The notes: generated by a model not told the origin, from the letters alone. A stretch of DNA of 64,000 nucleotides from Isochrysis galbana (GCA_018136815.1 CM030934.1:1812695-1876694); one strand, 5' to 3'; positions 21,552-32,700 are shown, numbered from the stretch's first letter. Made by a program: numbers and translations.

Positions 21552-23118
21552 CTACTCGAACCAAGTGACAGCATGGAGGCGCTCACCCTCGAAGACGTCA
21601 CGGCCGTGCATCACCTGCGAAGGAGATCGAGGATCAGAAGACATCAATGGGCTGCTCTGCGACGAGCGCGCCCTCCACAGGCGTTCATCCTGCAACACAG
21701 ACGGCCTGCATAGAGGGAAGCAGCCGCGCATCACGCGCCTGGTAATTGTCGACGAGCACAACATCGCCCTCTTCCATAAGCACAGACTGGAGGTTGTCCA
21801 TGGTAGCCTAGAGGCGCCGAAATGCGAAAATCAATCATCATGAATCGGCGGGGGGGGGGGGGGGGGGCAGCGATACTTCCCGCCGGGCGTGACACCAAGT
21901 GCCACCGCTGCCAGGCTTGGCGAAACGGCCGCTGCTAGGCGCATAGGGCTCGGCACTGCGAATTGAGAGGCTGGGAACATGGAGCTCAGCCTAGCAAGTT
22001 GAGATAGCAGTGCATCAGCAGTGGGGAGTAGGGATGGCGTTTCGCACCCGGTTGATAGCGTCAAGATCCTCACTGGAAATCTCGCTGAGATCGCCAAAGT
22101 ACATGTTGGTCCGGTTGAGCTTGGACGCTCCGGTGGACTCAGGAAGCTCGCCATCGCGTTGGTCGCGAAGGTAGCGCGAGTGCGAGTGCACATTGCAGAA
22201 CCAGGCCGGGTCGCCGGTCTCGGGATGGCGGTTGATTGGCGGCTGCGGCGGCGAGAAGGCGAGGAGACGGAGACCATCCTTCTCGTTTTCGTCCCAGCGC
22301 AAATCGAGCTCCATGTCGATCTTGGCCCCGACGGCAACCTTGGCCACCGTCTCGAAGACTGGCTGGAGGATGGGGCGAAGGGGGCCAACGTTGCGAAGGA
22401 AGTCGAAGAAGGGGAGCTCCGCGTTCGAAAAGCGCACTCCGCGCTCGTAGAGGCGCTTGAGCGTTTGCTCCGGGATGGCCTTGAGCATCTTGCGTCCATC
22501 GAGGAGCAGGAATTCGCCGCCCTTCTCCGCCTTCTTAAAGCAGACAAACGCACCCAAGCGGTTGGTGCGCTTGAAAGTGGACTCGTTGTGCATGCCCACG
22601 AAGAACTTGGCGCGCGACGGCTTGTTGACAGCCTCGTACATGGCGCCCTTCTTCGAGACGACCGCGCGCGCGCCGACAGAGGCAAGCGGGTCCTGGCACG
22701 GCGAGAGCTGCAGGAGCTCATAGAAGCGCTGGAAGCCGTCCTTGGTCTTCATCATCTCGAAGCCCCGGAACCAAATGGCTCCGCTCTCGGTAAGCTGAGA
22801 GAGGATGGCCTCGCGGTTCTGGATAAAGTAGGCCTCCTCGTCCCCGTTTGCAACGGACGCGTCGACCTTGTGCGGGAGCGTGCGCTCTGGCGCGCTGAGC
22901 GCTGCGAGATCGATGCCCTCAGAGTCCCAACGGGTGAGCGGACACTTTGGGATCTCATCGATTGAGGTGTCAAAGGAGACCTTTGCGGTCTCGGCGGTGA
23001 TGAGCGGGGACTCGGCGACCATGATGGGTGCGCGAGCGCGCGCCGGCGCGACGGGGCTGATCAGCAGCCCGTCGGTGAGCAGAAGGCTCGAGGTTGCGAG
23101 GAGCACTGCGGAGCGCAT
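21552..23118 (-). CDS. TauD/TfdA-type Fe(II)/2-oxoglutarate-dependent dioxygenase
   Basis: Three exons encode 400 residues: 23118-22048, 21807-21739 and 21614-21552. The proximal iron motif is H177-x-E179 in FFVGMHNESTF. The distal His and the 2-oxoglutarate-binding Arg come only from the short last exons, where EEGDVVLVDNYQ joins VMHGRDVFEGER (H383, R392). Without splicing the long first ORF would lack them. Intron 1 is GT-AG (GTGCGA); intron 2 needs a GC donor (CAG/GCGCGT) to keep phase 0. The family hydroxylates or decarboxylates small substrates such as taurine, phenoxyacids or peptide-bound amino acids; the substrate is unknown here. The first 30 residues are hydrophobic then Ala/Arg-rich, consistent with a signal peptide plus plastid-type transit region. 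The gene is divergent from the MA3 gene, with a shared purine-rich promoter. Confidence 0.9.
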
Positions 23119-23872
23119 GTCGGCGATCGTGGGGGGGAGGGAGGAGGCCTGGGAGGAAAAGGGGGAGGGGGGGGGGCCTTGGTTCTTCTCTTTTTCGGTG
23201 GTGGAAGCGTAAGGTTACGACGTGGGGCCAGGCCGCGGGGGGAAGGGGGGAAGAGGGGGAGAGAGAGGGACCCACACAACGCGCGCGCGGGGGGGAGAGG
23301 AGAGGGAGTCCCCGAGAGAGAGAGAGAGAGAGAGGGGAGAGGAGAGAGAGAGGGGTGAGGGGAAGGGGAAGGGGGTTGGAGAGGAGAAAGAGAAGGCAGA
23401 GAGAGAGAGAGAGAGAGAGGAGGAGGAGGATGGCACACAGATTCCCACGGGGAGGAGAGAGGAGAGGAGAGCCAGAAGAGGTGGAGCAGAGGGAGAGAGA
23501 GGGGAGAGAGAGGGGAGAGAGAGGGGGAGGGAGATGCGAGGAGAAGGGGGGAGGGGGGGGGCGGGGGGGAGCTGCCGGGGGGGGGGGGGCCGCGGGGGGG
23601 GGGGGGGGGGGGGCGCGGGGGTGGCCGCGGGGGGGGAGCTCATCAAAGCTCATTACAGCTCCAGACCCGCCGCCACGGCCCGGGAGGGGGGGATAGTACT
23701 TAAGACATTTGCATCGATACCGAAGGGGGGAAGGGTGCGGAGAGAGGAGGAAAACAGAGACGGAATGAATACCGGTAGGGGGAGCGCGCAGCCGGAGAGG
23801 GAGATACCGTTCGGGGAGCCTCCACCGGCCGGCCCCCTCCCCCCCTCGCCCCCATCCACTCAGTCGGCGGCG
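23119..23872. promoter_or_regulatory. Shared promoter region of divergent dioxygenase and MA3 genes, purine/G-rich
   Basis: The 754 bp between two divergent start codons is mostly purine on the + strand, with many (GA)n patches and long G runs at 23540-23640. No TATA box is obvious. It must hold both promoters unless unseen upstream exons exist. Confidence 0.6.
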
Positions 23873-25883
23873 ATGGCGAAGAGCGCGCGCCACACTCGCC
23901 TCTCCATCTCCGAGTTCCACCGGCTGGTCGAGGGCCCTGGCGCGGCGGAGGAGCTGCCGAGAGGGCCGTCAGGCAAGGCCTCAGTCGCACAGGCGACCAG
24001 GACCTGGGTCTCCAAGTGGGGGGACCAGCCGCTCGTCGTGAGCGAAGTCGCTGACGAGAGTCTCCCCCCTTCGGGAGCCAAGATTGAGACGATTGAGGCG
24101 TTCAAGGAGGCGCTCGACCTGTGCATCGACGAGTATCTCAACGGGTTCGACGCCTCTGAGGCAGCGCGGTGCATACTTGAGCTGCGGGTGAGTCCCCACC
24201 CTGCACCGGCAGTCCTCAAAACGCCAGCGCAAAGTGGATCAAGCCAAATTCCAGTGTCAGAACTGCGACCTGCCTGGCTGGCCTGTTCGCCCGCAAGCCA
24301 AGTAGCGGCGTTGGCCTGAGGCCAGCCTTCACAGCAGCCATCAGCTTTGTCGCCGACCCATGCCTGTCCCGAACCTGCCGCCAGCAGTCCTCGCTTGCCG
24401 CTCATGTGCCTTTGTTTTGGTGCAGGCCCCGCAGTTCCACCATTATGTCATCAAGCGTGGCGTGCTGCGCGCAATGGACGAGGCCGATCGCGAGCGCGAG
24501 CTCATCGCCATACTCTTCTCCTCTCTTTACGTGCGCGAGGTCTTGACGAACGAGCAGGCGGCACGCGGTTTCCGCAGTCTGCTCCAGTCCCTGGATGATG
24601 TCAGCATCGACACGCCGTTGGCTGCGCCGTTGCTCTCCCACTTTCTCGCAGACGCCCTGCTCGAGGGCATTGTGAAGCCTGCCGACGTGGCACCGTGGCG
24701 TGATGAGTTGAACAGCTCGGCTCGAGCTGCAGGCGTGCTCGCCGAGGTCGAGCGCCGCGTAGGCAGTGGGCTCCTTTCCCCACCTAGCGGTGCCAACTTG
24801 GACGCTGTGCAGGCGCTTCGACAGCAAATGGTCTCAGTTGTCGAGGAGTACTTGTGCTCAGACGACGTGGCCGAAGTGCGGAGGAGGCTGCGCGAATTGA
24901 ACGTGCGCCCGCCTCCCTGGGCGCCCAGCCGCACTTAAGCGTCACCTGCCGAGCGGAGCACCGGCTGGTGCGAAGCTTCTGATACGCGCCAGCTGCGCAT
25001 ACTGCACAGGTCGCTCCAAACTTGCTACACAATTTTGTTCGAGTGGCGATCACGATCGCAATGGAACGCCGTGACCCTGAGCGCGAATTGGTCAGCCGAC
25101 TACTTTCGCGTTTGGCTGGCCACCCTCTGGAGCAATGTGAAATTGCACAGGTGACAGAGCACGTGGCCGCTCACAAAAGCGCTCACTCCCCGACCGACAA
25201 ACCGTGTGCTCGGCGGCCGCCCACCTTGATCACATGGCGAGATGTGATGGTTATTCTTTGGTTTGTGAGGCGCCTGACGTCCTGCTCGATGTGGACATGG
25301 GTTTAGGTGGGTTGAATAGGGTAGGGTGAGACCTGCCAGGAGTTCGGGAATGGCACGTGTGTGATCACAGCCTCCCGTTGCGCTCTCCATGGATGCTCAG
25401 GGATTTGAGATGCTTCTGTCTCGCCTAGACGACCTGAGCCTCGACAATCCGTCGGCTCCAACACTTGTCGCCGGCTTCTTGATCCGTGCCGTTGCAGATG
25501 ATGTGCTCCCACCCGCTTTTGTGCGCCAGCTTCCGCCCGTCGGTCTCACAAGTGCTGCCCATCTTGAGGCACTCGAGCGCGCACGTGCGCAGCTCGCAGC
25601 AAAGCACTTCTCTTCACGGCGTCAACACGTGTGGGGCCGGGCAGCTGGCGGGGGCGTCGAGGATCTCAAGCGTGCCATGCGCGAGATTGTCGCCGAATGT
25701 CTCGCTAGTGGCGAAGTGGCTGAGGCCATGCTATGTGTGAAGGAGCTTGGAGCTCATTCTTTCCATCACGAGCTTGTTAAGCAGCTCATTGTCATTAGCA
25801 TGGATCGCAGTGATCAAGAGCAACAACGAGCTGTCGACCTTTTGCGAGCTCTCGCCGAGGAAGAGGTGGTCTCGCGAGAGCAG
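23873..25883 (+). CDS. PDCD4-like protein with MA3 domains (3' end lost in assembly gap)
   Basis: Four exons are visible: 23873-24187, 24426-24902, 25010-25150 and 25401-25883, all in phase 0 with GT-AG introns (472 residues). MA3 domains bind the helicase eIF4A and repress cap-dependent translation in PDCD4 and plant MRF proteins. MA3-1 starts at ALDLCIDEYLNGFDASEAAR and continues across intron 1 into APQFHHYVIKRGVLRAMDEA. MA3-2 starts at VVEEYLCSDDVAEVRRRLRE and continues with LLHNFVRVAITIAMERRD and GFEMLLSRLDDLSLDNPSAP. MA3-3 starts at REIVAECLASGEVAEAMLCV and KELGAHSFHHELVKQL and is cut after residue 472 at donor GTAAGT. The rest of MA3-3 must lie in the gap at 26001-26100, since the gene after the gap starts with its own ATG. 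The protein is presumably cytoplasmic. Confidence 0.93.
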
Positions 25884-26000
25884 GTAAGTAGAATCCCGGC
25901 TGTGGATGATGGAGGACGCGTGGCTGTGATCGGGTAGTGGGAAGGTCAGAATGCATGACCTGTGAGCAGCTTGCATCAGGTATCCCTCCGCGAGTGAACC

Positions 26001-26100
26001 NNNNNNNNNNNNNNNNNNNNNNNNNNNNNNNNNNNNNNNNNNNNNNNNNNNNNNNNNNNNNNNNNNNNNNNNNNNNNNNNNNNNNNNNNNNNNNNNNNNN
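26001..26100. other. Assembly gap (100 N)
   Basis: A run of exactly 100 N, the usual placeholder for a gap of unknown size. It removes the 3' part of the MA3 gene and possibly the 5' flank of the BED-finger ORF. Confidence 0.99.
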
Positions 26101-26159
26101 ACGCCGCACGCTCGCTCCCCGCCCCCCCTCCCTCCCCCCTCCCTCGCCCATCCCCCATC

Positions 26160-26818
26160 ATGAGCTTGATCCCCAACCCCAACCCCACGCGCGCCTCGCG
26201 CTCTGCGGCGCAAGCCTCCCGCGCCATCGTCTCGTCGGACTCGGAAGCCGAGAGCAACCTCCCCCTCCTCCCATCCCCATCATCGGGTGCCCTCTCGGCC
26301 AGCGCCAGCGTTCCTCGAGCCACTGCGATGATACAACCAGCGCAGCCGCTGGGCGGCGGCCATCGGGGTGCTGCACCGGCACCGGCGCCCGTTGCCACGG
26401 CCACGCCCACGCCCCAATGGAGCGACCTCTTCAATACCTTACCCACGCGCTCCACGGGCCTGAGCCACCCTGAGGTGCAGGGACGGAAAGGCGCGCTCAA
26501 TGCAAAGCGCATCGACCCAGTCTGGAAGTGCGTCCGCATCGTCGACGAGAGCAACCCCAACTCTCCCGTGTGGCAGTGCTTGGGCTGCGGCGTCGAGCGC
26601 TGTGGATCGGCGACAAGGATCGCCGACCATGTGCTAGGGTTGAAGCAGTCGGCCAAGTGTGCGGGCGTCGAGAGTTCGTTTCTTTCGCTCGTTGACGCCG
26701 TACGCGTGAGCAACGCGATGAAGGAGACGAAGAAGAGGAAGCTGTCCATGGTGAAGCAGAGCAATGCGTCGGCACACCCGGAAGGGACGGTAGAGCCAGC
26801 GCTCCGCGCTCCCGCTGC
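26160..26818 (+). pseudogene. BED-type zinc-finger protein, N-terminal part (hAT-like transposase remnant)
   Basis: The frame from ATG 26160 has a low-complexity N-terminus and then one zinc finger: PVWQCLGCGVERCGSATRIA with C140, C143, H157 and C167. This C2HC arrangement (BED type), preceded by a conserved W/K/C segment, is typical of the DNA-binding N-terminus of hAT transposases. A basic stretch (KETKKRKLSMVKQ) follows. Similarity to a host or transposase reading ends near 26818, where the 3' end of a minus-strand LINE begins, so the catalytic RNaseH-like domain and dimerisation region are missing. A domesticated short BED protein is possible, but truncation by the LINE is the simpler reading. 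Confidence 0.65.
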
Positions 26819-26819
26819 C

Positions 26820-28571
26820 ATCGCCTATACCCCTACCTCTGCTCCCCCGCCCGCTCCCCCCCTCGTTCCTTTTTCTTCGGTTTTGGGGGGTCGGCCCATG
26901 CATGTACACTACTTTGGGCCTAGCGCTTGGTGGAGGGGAGGGGCAGGCTTGTTGCATCTGTATTGCGCCTGTCGCGGGTCTAGTTCGTCCCAGTGTGGGG
27001 GCCGGGCCTTTCGGCCTTCCCCATCGGGTTCCTCACGTAGAGGCATATTGCCTATTGTTATCCCTGGTCGCTGAGTCCGGTGTTGTTTTGCTGTTGTATA
27101 ATATGTTTTATGTTGAGGCGCTCTAGTACCGCTACGAGTTTATTACTTGGAACTAATTCGTTGTCGTCATTTGTTTCGAATATTGGGCGGAATTCGTTGA
27201 CATCTATACGTTTCTTGGGCTGGCGGCCCATGTCTGCTTTGGCTCTTCTCGATGCGTCCGTGTTGTTTCCGTAGAGCGCCGCTTTGCACAGCGTGGTGTA
27301 TCTTTCAAGCATCTTTCTAACGACGTGATCGCTGTTGAATTTGATGTTGTCGTAGTGTATCCGATGGAAGTCGGTGAGTATGTATCTCCAAGCCAATCAA
27401 TAGGTACAGGGTCTCCCTAGCGGGTGATGGTGAAGAGTTCGGTAGTAGGAAGAGTCTTTCTACGGCTACGGCTTTCTCGGCTGTCGTTTTGATCCCGGGG
27501 CTGTCGACCGTCGAAATGTCCGTGAGGTAGTGTATCGTGTCGAACACGTTATCTAGCGCTGGGCACGTCCCTATGTGGACGGACGATTCATCCTCTTGCT
27601 CGCAGAGGCGGCAGTTGGGGTCCCGTCCCGGGAAACGGTTGTACGTGCCTATTCTCCGGTGTGTTATGTGTTTGTAGTGCATGTGTAAGTCTCTGGGGGT
27701 GATTAGCGGGGATGTGTAGATCCGGGCCAAGTGTTTCCAAGTGTCCGAGTCGACCGGTAGTCTTTCGCCCCATCTGGCGGGGCCGTTTTGTTGGCGTGGT
27801 TTGGGTTCTAGTCCTTGGAGCGCGGCAGTTATGTGGCTTACTTGTGTTTTGTCGAGTGGCGTCTTCCCGTCTATGGAGTATTCTTCTGGGAGCGGGAAGT
27901 CCGTCGGTCTGTTGCCTTTGTATCCTTCTCCCCATCTGGTCGGAGGGTGCTTGTCTAGATCCGCCGGGGCGGTTGTTGGTTTGCCTATTATCGGAGTGCC
28001 CAGGTATGAAAGTTCGACTTCGTACCACGTGCCGCGTTGTAATAAGAGGTAGTATTCCCCACCTTTGCTAGTCCTTATGTCTGGGGGGGGGTTCCTTTCG
28101 TGATTCGTGTATGTCGTCTAACCTCTCGCTCTCCCCTGTCGGGGGGGGCGGGTTAAAGATGGCGAGTTTGATGGTGTCTGCGTAGTCTACTATTTGTTGC
28201 CAGGAGTCTAAGAATTTTTCTTTATGTATGTACTCGCCTCCAAATTTCGCATACGTGTCATTACTAGGGAGGCATTGTTCGCACTCCGCCCTTGTGAAAG
28301 CTGTGCCGGTTCCGTTCGAGTATGCGTTGTGTACCACGTTGCATTCCAGAGAGCTCCATAGGTTCGCCCATAGCTGTGGAACGTTGGGGCTATCGCCGCT
28401 TGGGTTGTGCCATATAGGTTGCGACAGCGCACCCGCTTCGCTAAGGCTGAGTCTTGTGAAGGGAAGCGTCCGGAACGTGTCTAGCGCTTTTTTCCAGAAG
28501 GCTGGTAGGCGGCTTTTACCATGCAACGCGGCGGAGCTTCGAGGCAACTCATTGGCAAAAACAAAATTCAC
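26820..28571 (-). mobile_element. LINE (non-LTR retrotransposon) C-terminal remnant and 3' UTR
   Basis: On the minus strand, 28571-28068 reads SRLPAFWKKALDTFRTLPFT and ALSQPIWHNPSG, the sequence usually found after the RT domain of LINEs. It continues through GEYYLLLQRGTWYEVELSYL to WKHLARIYTSPLITPRDLHM and CRLCEQEDESSVHIGTCPAL, a zinc-binding C-x2-C-H-C motif of zf-RVT type. A frameshift near 27390 separates this from the C-terminal frame (27396-27058). The reverse transcriptase and endonuclease are absent, as in 5'-truncated LINE copies. The 3' UTR (27057-26820) ends in the GGCCCAAAGTAGTGTACATG segment that recurs elsewhere as a SINE-like tail. No TSD was found. Confidence 0.75.
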
Positions 28572-28989
28572 TCAATTTTCTCACAAACTACACATTGACA
28601 TTGATAGAAGCACCGCATCCGCCTAGAGTATACAAAATACTCTGGATGCGACACCCCCCGACTTACTTAAGTCGAGCGTCCACGCGAGTCATGGGGTGAT
28701 CAGGCCAAAAACAAGCATGAACGAACGAACAAAAGCACGAAACAATGAAACAAACACTGTTGAGAGATGTAAGAGGGTGTGACCCCTTGTCGCAGCCCCC
28801 AAAGAGCGTGCACTCTCAGTGGGTTCAACCAAACGCTATTGCGGATGGTTCAAAGACAGCAGTCTCAGTCGGGGTGCGCACGTCCAGACCAAGCGGGCAC
28901 ACGCACAATCACAAACAATCACGAACAAAATGAACGAACACTCACTCACAACTGAAACAAAAGGAATGAAGCGAATGAAGATAGGAAGC
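28572..28989. other. Intergenic, no gene seen
   Basis: The 5' end of the LINE remnant grades into AT-richer sequence with short inverted motifs (for example AGAGTATACAAAATACTCT near 28624). No coding signal is recognised. Confidence 0.45.
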
Positions 28990-29470
28990 CAAAGAATCGA
29001 ACAAGGGCCCAAACCGGGGCACGAGCCCCCCCTCTCTCCACTCCGCCCCTGCCATGGGGGAGGAACCACCCATGCTCCTGGCATGCCTGATGGCTTGCCA
29101 GGAGTCAAGGAGACTGCCATGCTGACGCATTCTCTTCCCCACAGACCACAGACTCGCCTTGATCGCTCGTCTTGGCCCATCGTGGCCAGCGGCCAGCCCA
29201 TCGCTCCAACCCCCCCCCCCCCCTGTCGACGGGCAGACAGGTGCAGAGTGGAGAGTGGGGGCCCCTGAGGCCCAGGAGCGCCAGCGAGGGAGAGGCAGGG
29301 GAGGCCAGGGCCCAGCCCCAGCCTCCTCTGCCCCTGAGCTGGCCTCAAGGAGCTTCCACCCTCTAGGGGTCGCCAGGGGCAGCTGCAGGCCTGCCGCAGG
29401 CGCGCCATCGCGCGTGCCTGCAGGAGAGGGGAGAGAGAGCGCGGAGAAGGGGGTAGGCGGAGCGAGAGCT
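28990..29470 (+). mobile_element. SINE-like subfamily 2 copy, 5' end diverged
   Basis: It lacks the CAACTAAGTTTATACTTAGT head but carries GGGGCACGAGCCCCCCCTCT, the GGCATGCCTGATGGCTTGCC block, and the core CCAGCGAGGGAGAGGCAGGG with GGCCAGGGCCCAGCCCCAGC. Boundaries are approximate. Confidence 0.65.
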
Positions 29471-30480
29471 CCGCTCACCGAAAAATATGTAAGTCCCGCG
29501 CCTGTTTACAGGATAAGTGGTGTCTGAGGCCGCCACCAGCCCGGTAGGCATAGGAGGAAGGAGGAAGGGGGGAACGGATCACCGGGGGGGGCGCAGGCCA
29601 CCGGACCATATCCATATCTAAGCCCTTCACCCCCATCCCCATCCCTTTAGTAGTGCACAGGGGGAGCCGCCTGATGGCGGGGGGAGAAGGGCCGGGGGCC
29701 GGGGGCCGGGGGAGTGGGAGTGGGGGTGTAGAAAGTAATATGCTACGTGTAGGTAGTGGTTCCATTCGCCGCGAGTGCGGTAGGAATATTATGAAGTTTT
29801 TTTCTTTGTATGAACATCATTGGCCCCTGTCATCAGCCACAGCCACTGCGCCCTCCCCCCCCACAACCCACAACCACAACCATACTATTCTTGATCTTGA
29901 TGACGAGAGTTGAGGTTGAGAGTTTGACCATCGATCAATCGATCCTGCCCGTCCTCCGCTCACCCCACGGACCACGGAGGTTGGCGCGTTGGATGCCAGC
30001 TCGCGTCGCGCCCCTGCCGGGGCGACATAGCCTCCACAGACGATAGACGAGCTCCGCCTCGTTACGGCACCGGCGTGTCCCCCGCCCCTGAGGGTTGAGG
30101 CGACTATTCACTGCGTATTAGCTAGCTTAAGTCGTCGAATTTCGAATTTTGCGAATCGTAGCTTTTGTATCGTCTTATACCAAGAAAGATTTTGGTGTGT
30201 GAAGCGCTAGTAGCGAGCAGCTAGTTCAACAGCTAACAACAAGCCACCAACAGCCAACATTATGCGTGGGGATGCGGGAACAGGCAATAGCGATTACAGA
30301 GGTTGCAAAATGCTGAGAATGCCGCTGAGGTCGACGTGCGCCAAACCGCCGAGTTCTTGCGTGGTGGAGCCTACTTGCGCCCCGGAAAGGATAGCCGTGT
30401 CAACAGACAGCAGAGTCAAAAACAGGGGTTAGGGTCAGGATGTCGGAGAGCGAATCGGGCCTGATTAAGCCGCCGGTCTT
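29471..30480. other. Intergenic, 3' flank of the ML gene
   Basis: Only short unassignable ORFs. Low-complexity G-rich patches occur near 29680-29730 (CCGGGGG repeats) and C-rich ones near 29850. Confidence 0.5.
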
Positions 30481-31347
30481 CTATGGCTTCGCCACGGCTA
30501 CCGCGGCGAGCGGGTGGTCATGCTTCGCCAAGTTGAGAGCAGCCGCATTGTCGTGCCCTGTCATTAGTAATGAACTCGTAACGATCCGTGAGCCACTCCC
30601 AGATTCTTTGGTATCCTCATCTTTCCTTGCCATCGCATAGCCAGCAATCGGATGGCCATTTGCAGCCATGACAACCCCCCCCGCAGATTTGTGGCCAGTT
30701 GCACCCAATAGAAGTCCCTCTCCTCTCTTTTCGGTCGGCACCTCGGTGTCCGCAGAGTCGCTCGTTAGCAGTGTTGCGCAAAAGAGCTGTCCCCGCCCCG
30801 GTGCGCTTGCCGTGATGTTTGTGATAGTGGTCTTGAAGTTCTTGGGAGCATAGAAGGGAGGGGTGAGGGTCATCTTGATGTTGAAGGTGAGTGGGCCCTT
30901 CTGCACAGGGCAGCGAAGGCCGGAATAATGGAGTTTCCCAAGGTACATCTGCCCCAAGTGAAGGATGCCATTCGCCGGCGAGCACACATCCCCCTGCAGA
31001 GTCATGATCTGGATCGCCTGGCTCCATGTCGTCGTGTTGACCACGACCTCACTCGGCGGGACGACCTCGTCAACCTCGACAGTGACCGGGACTGTGGTGG
31101 TCTGACCGACGACGACCGTGGACGCACCGACTGAGGTGACGCGCCCTGCCACCGACTTGCCACCGCAGTCCTTCCATGTGAGCGAAAGCTTGGTGCCACC
31201 CACAATCTGCCGCTCGGCGCCACTGCCACTGCCTGCGATGCAGAAGAGTGAGGCAAGGAGGACGAGAAGAAGGGCGATGCGCAGGACGAAGACCTTAAAG
31301 TGTGACAGCTGGTTCTGCGCGCCGCCGTTCTCGTCCGACGTGAGCAT
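30481..31347 (-). CDS. Membrane-anchored ML-domain (MD-2/NPC2-like) lipid-recognition protein
   Basis: A single-exon frame from ATG 31347 gives 288 residues. A hydrophobic segment at about residues 19-41 (VLRIALLLVLLASLFC) follows a polar N-terminus, consistent with a signal anchor or signal peptide. Residues about 50-192 form an ML domain: WKDCGGKSVAGRV, VPVTVEVDEVVPPSEVVVNT, LHYSGLRCPVQKGPLTFNIK and FCATLL, with C61, C122, C146 and C190 positioned to form the family's two disulfides. ML proteins bind single lipids (sterols, phospholipids, lipid A) in the endolysosomal lumen or extracellular space. The Gly/Ala/Asp-rich C-terminal tail of about 95 residues is not part of the family. The frame stays open upstream to 31989, but those codons are low-complexity and lie in the G-rich 5' region, so the ATG at 31347 is preferred. 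Confidence 0.85.
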   Translation of the reverse strand: MLTSDENGGAQNQLSHFKVFVLRIALLLVLLASLFCIAGSGSGAERQIVGGTKLSLTWKDCGGKSVAGRVTSVGASTVVVGQTTTVPVTVEVDEVVPPSEVVVNTTTWSQAIQIMTLQGDVCSPANGILHLGQMYLGKLHYSGLRCPVQKGPLTFNIKMTLTPPFYAPKNFKTTITNITASAPGRGQLFCATLLTSDSADTEVPTEKRGEGLLLGATGHKSAGGVVMAANGHPIAGYAMARKDEDTKESGSGSRIVTSSLLMTGHDNAAALNLAKHDHPLAAVAVAKP

Positions 31348-32195
31348 CACACGCCCCCAAGGGCGGAGAGCGTGCCGGCGGAGGGGGGGTGGAGGGGAGA
31401 GGGGCGAGGGGGGGAAGGGCGGGGACGGGGGGGCGGAGAGTGATGAATGAATGGAGAGGGAGGAAGAGAGGAAGAGAGAGAGGGGGGGGGGGGGGGGGGG
31501 CGGAAGAAGAAGGAGGCGGCGTGGAGGCGGGGAAAAGGAGAGGAGGAGGGAGTCCCCGTTTCGGGGACAACTTCTCCTGTAGAGTCTAATAGATAAATCA
31601 CTTGGGAGGGAACGAAAGAAGTCACATCTGCTCCCGGTGGGGGCCCCGCCGGGGAGTTGGCTCTCTTCTCTTCTCTCTCTCTCTCTTCTCTTGTACTCCG
31701 GTCTAGGACGGTAGGAGTAGGAGAGTAGTAGAAGAGTACTCAGTGAGAACTTGATGACTCTCGTAAGAGGAAGAAAATGGAGGAATATATGGGGAAAGCA
31801 CCAGCGTTCCGGCCCTCCCCTTCCATTCCGGAGCTTCTGTGCTACCGGGGGGGGGGGGGGAGGGGGGGGGAGGCCGGGGGACCCAGCGACCGCACAGCAG
31901 GGACTCGTGAAGGGAAGGACCATTCTGCGAGAAGGGGAACAGGGGGGAAGGCAGGTAGCCGGATGCCACACCTTAGGGCGGTCAAACAAACAGGGCTCAG
32001 GGCTTTGAACTTCTAGAGGTGAAACTCCACCAAGTCAAGATTGAGGTTTTACATATCACGAGATCTTTGGGTATGCTACTTGTAATGGGTGTACTAGGCA
32101 CTAGGCAGGATCTACGATCTAATGAGAAATACGCACATTTTCGAAGCCATTTCAACACCAACACACACGCCCGAAAACGTTTTCGCGCTCGTGGA
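31348..32195. other. ML gene 5' flank, low-complexity
   Basis: This is G-rich low-complexity DNA (G runs near 31480-31500 and 31848-31875) plus a CT-rich stretch at 31655-31695. It contains the presumed minus-strand promoter. No additional gene is seen. Confidence 0.45.
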
Positions 32196-32470
32196 AATAA
32201 TAATAATATAATAATAATCAATGTTATATCCTAGCCAACCCCAACCCCACTAGCTAATTGGAGATAACGTTTCAGTCCCGGAATCCCGCCATGCCTGACG
32301 AGCCAGGTGTCCGAGTGATACCGGGGGGGGGGCACTGCCCCCTCCCCTCGATATTTGTCCTCCCCCCAGTGCATGCACCGACCCCGCGCACCCCAGCGCG
32401 CCGTCCTCTCCTCGAGTCCACGCTGGGGGAAAACCCCTTTCGGGTAAAAGCAACGCAAGGGGGGGGGGTG
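32196..32470 (-). mobile_element. 3' portion of a SINE-like element, inverted relative to copy F
   Basis: It is the reverse complement of 33350-33616, with the same (ATT)n-type tail next to CAATGTTATATCCTAGCCAA, the same CCCGGAATCCCGCCATGCCT segment and the same CCACGCTGGGGGAAAACCCC. The two copies form an inverted repeat of about 265 bp separated by about 0.9 kb. Confidence 0.75.
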
Positions 32471-32700
32471 AGAGGTTGTGAGGGGAGGGCGGCGCGGCGC
32501 AACGGAGTGGGACTGGGAGGGAGAGGGGGGGGGGGGGCAGGGGAGGGGGGGGGGGGGGATCGGGAAAAATTTGATCATCTCTTTCTTTGCGGAAGGCGGA
32601 AGGCGTCGCTTATATATCGTTGAACATGTCTTCCTCCTTCCTCTCTTCTCTCACCTCAAAAAACCAAACATCGAAGCATCCATTTGCATGCTGCGCTCCC

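Noticed and set aside
22021-22965. 314-codon plus-strand ORF
   Set aside because: It is antisense to the dioxygenase, whose Fe/2-oxoglutarate motifs and splice sites fix the coding strand.
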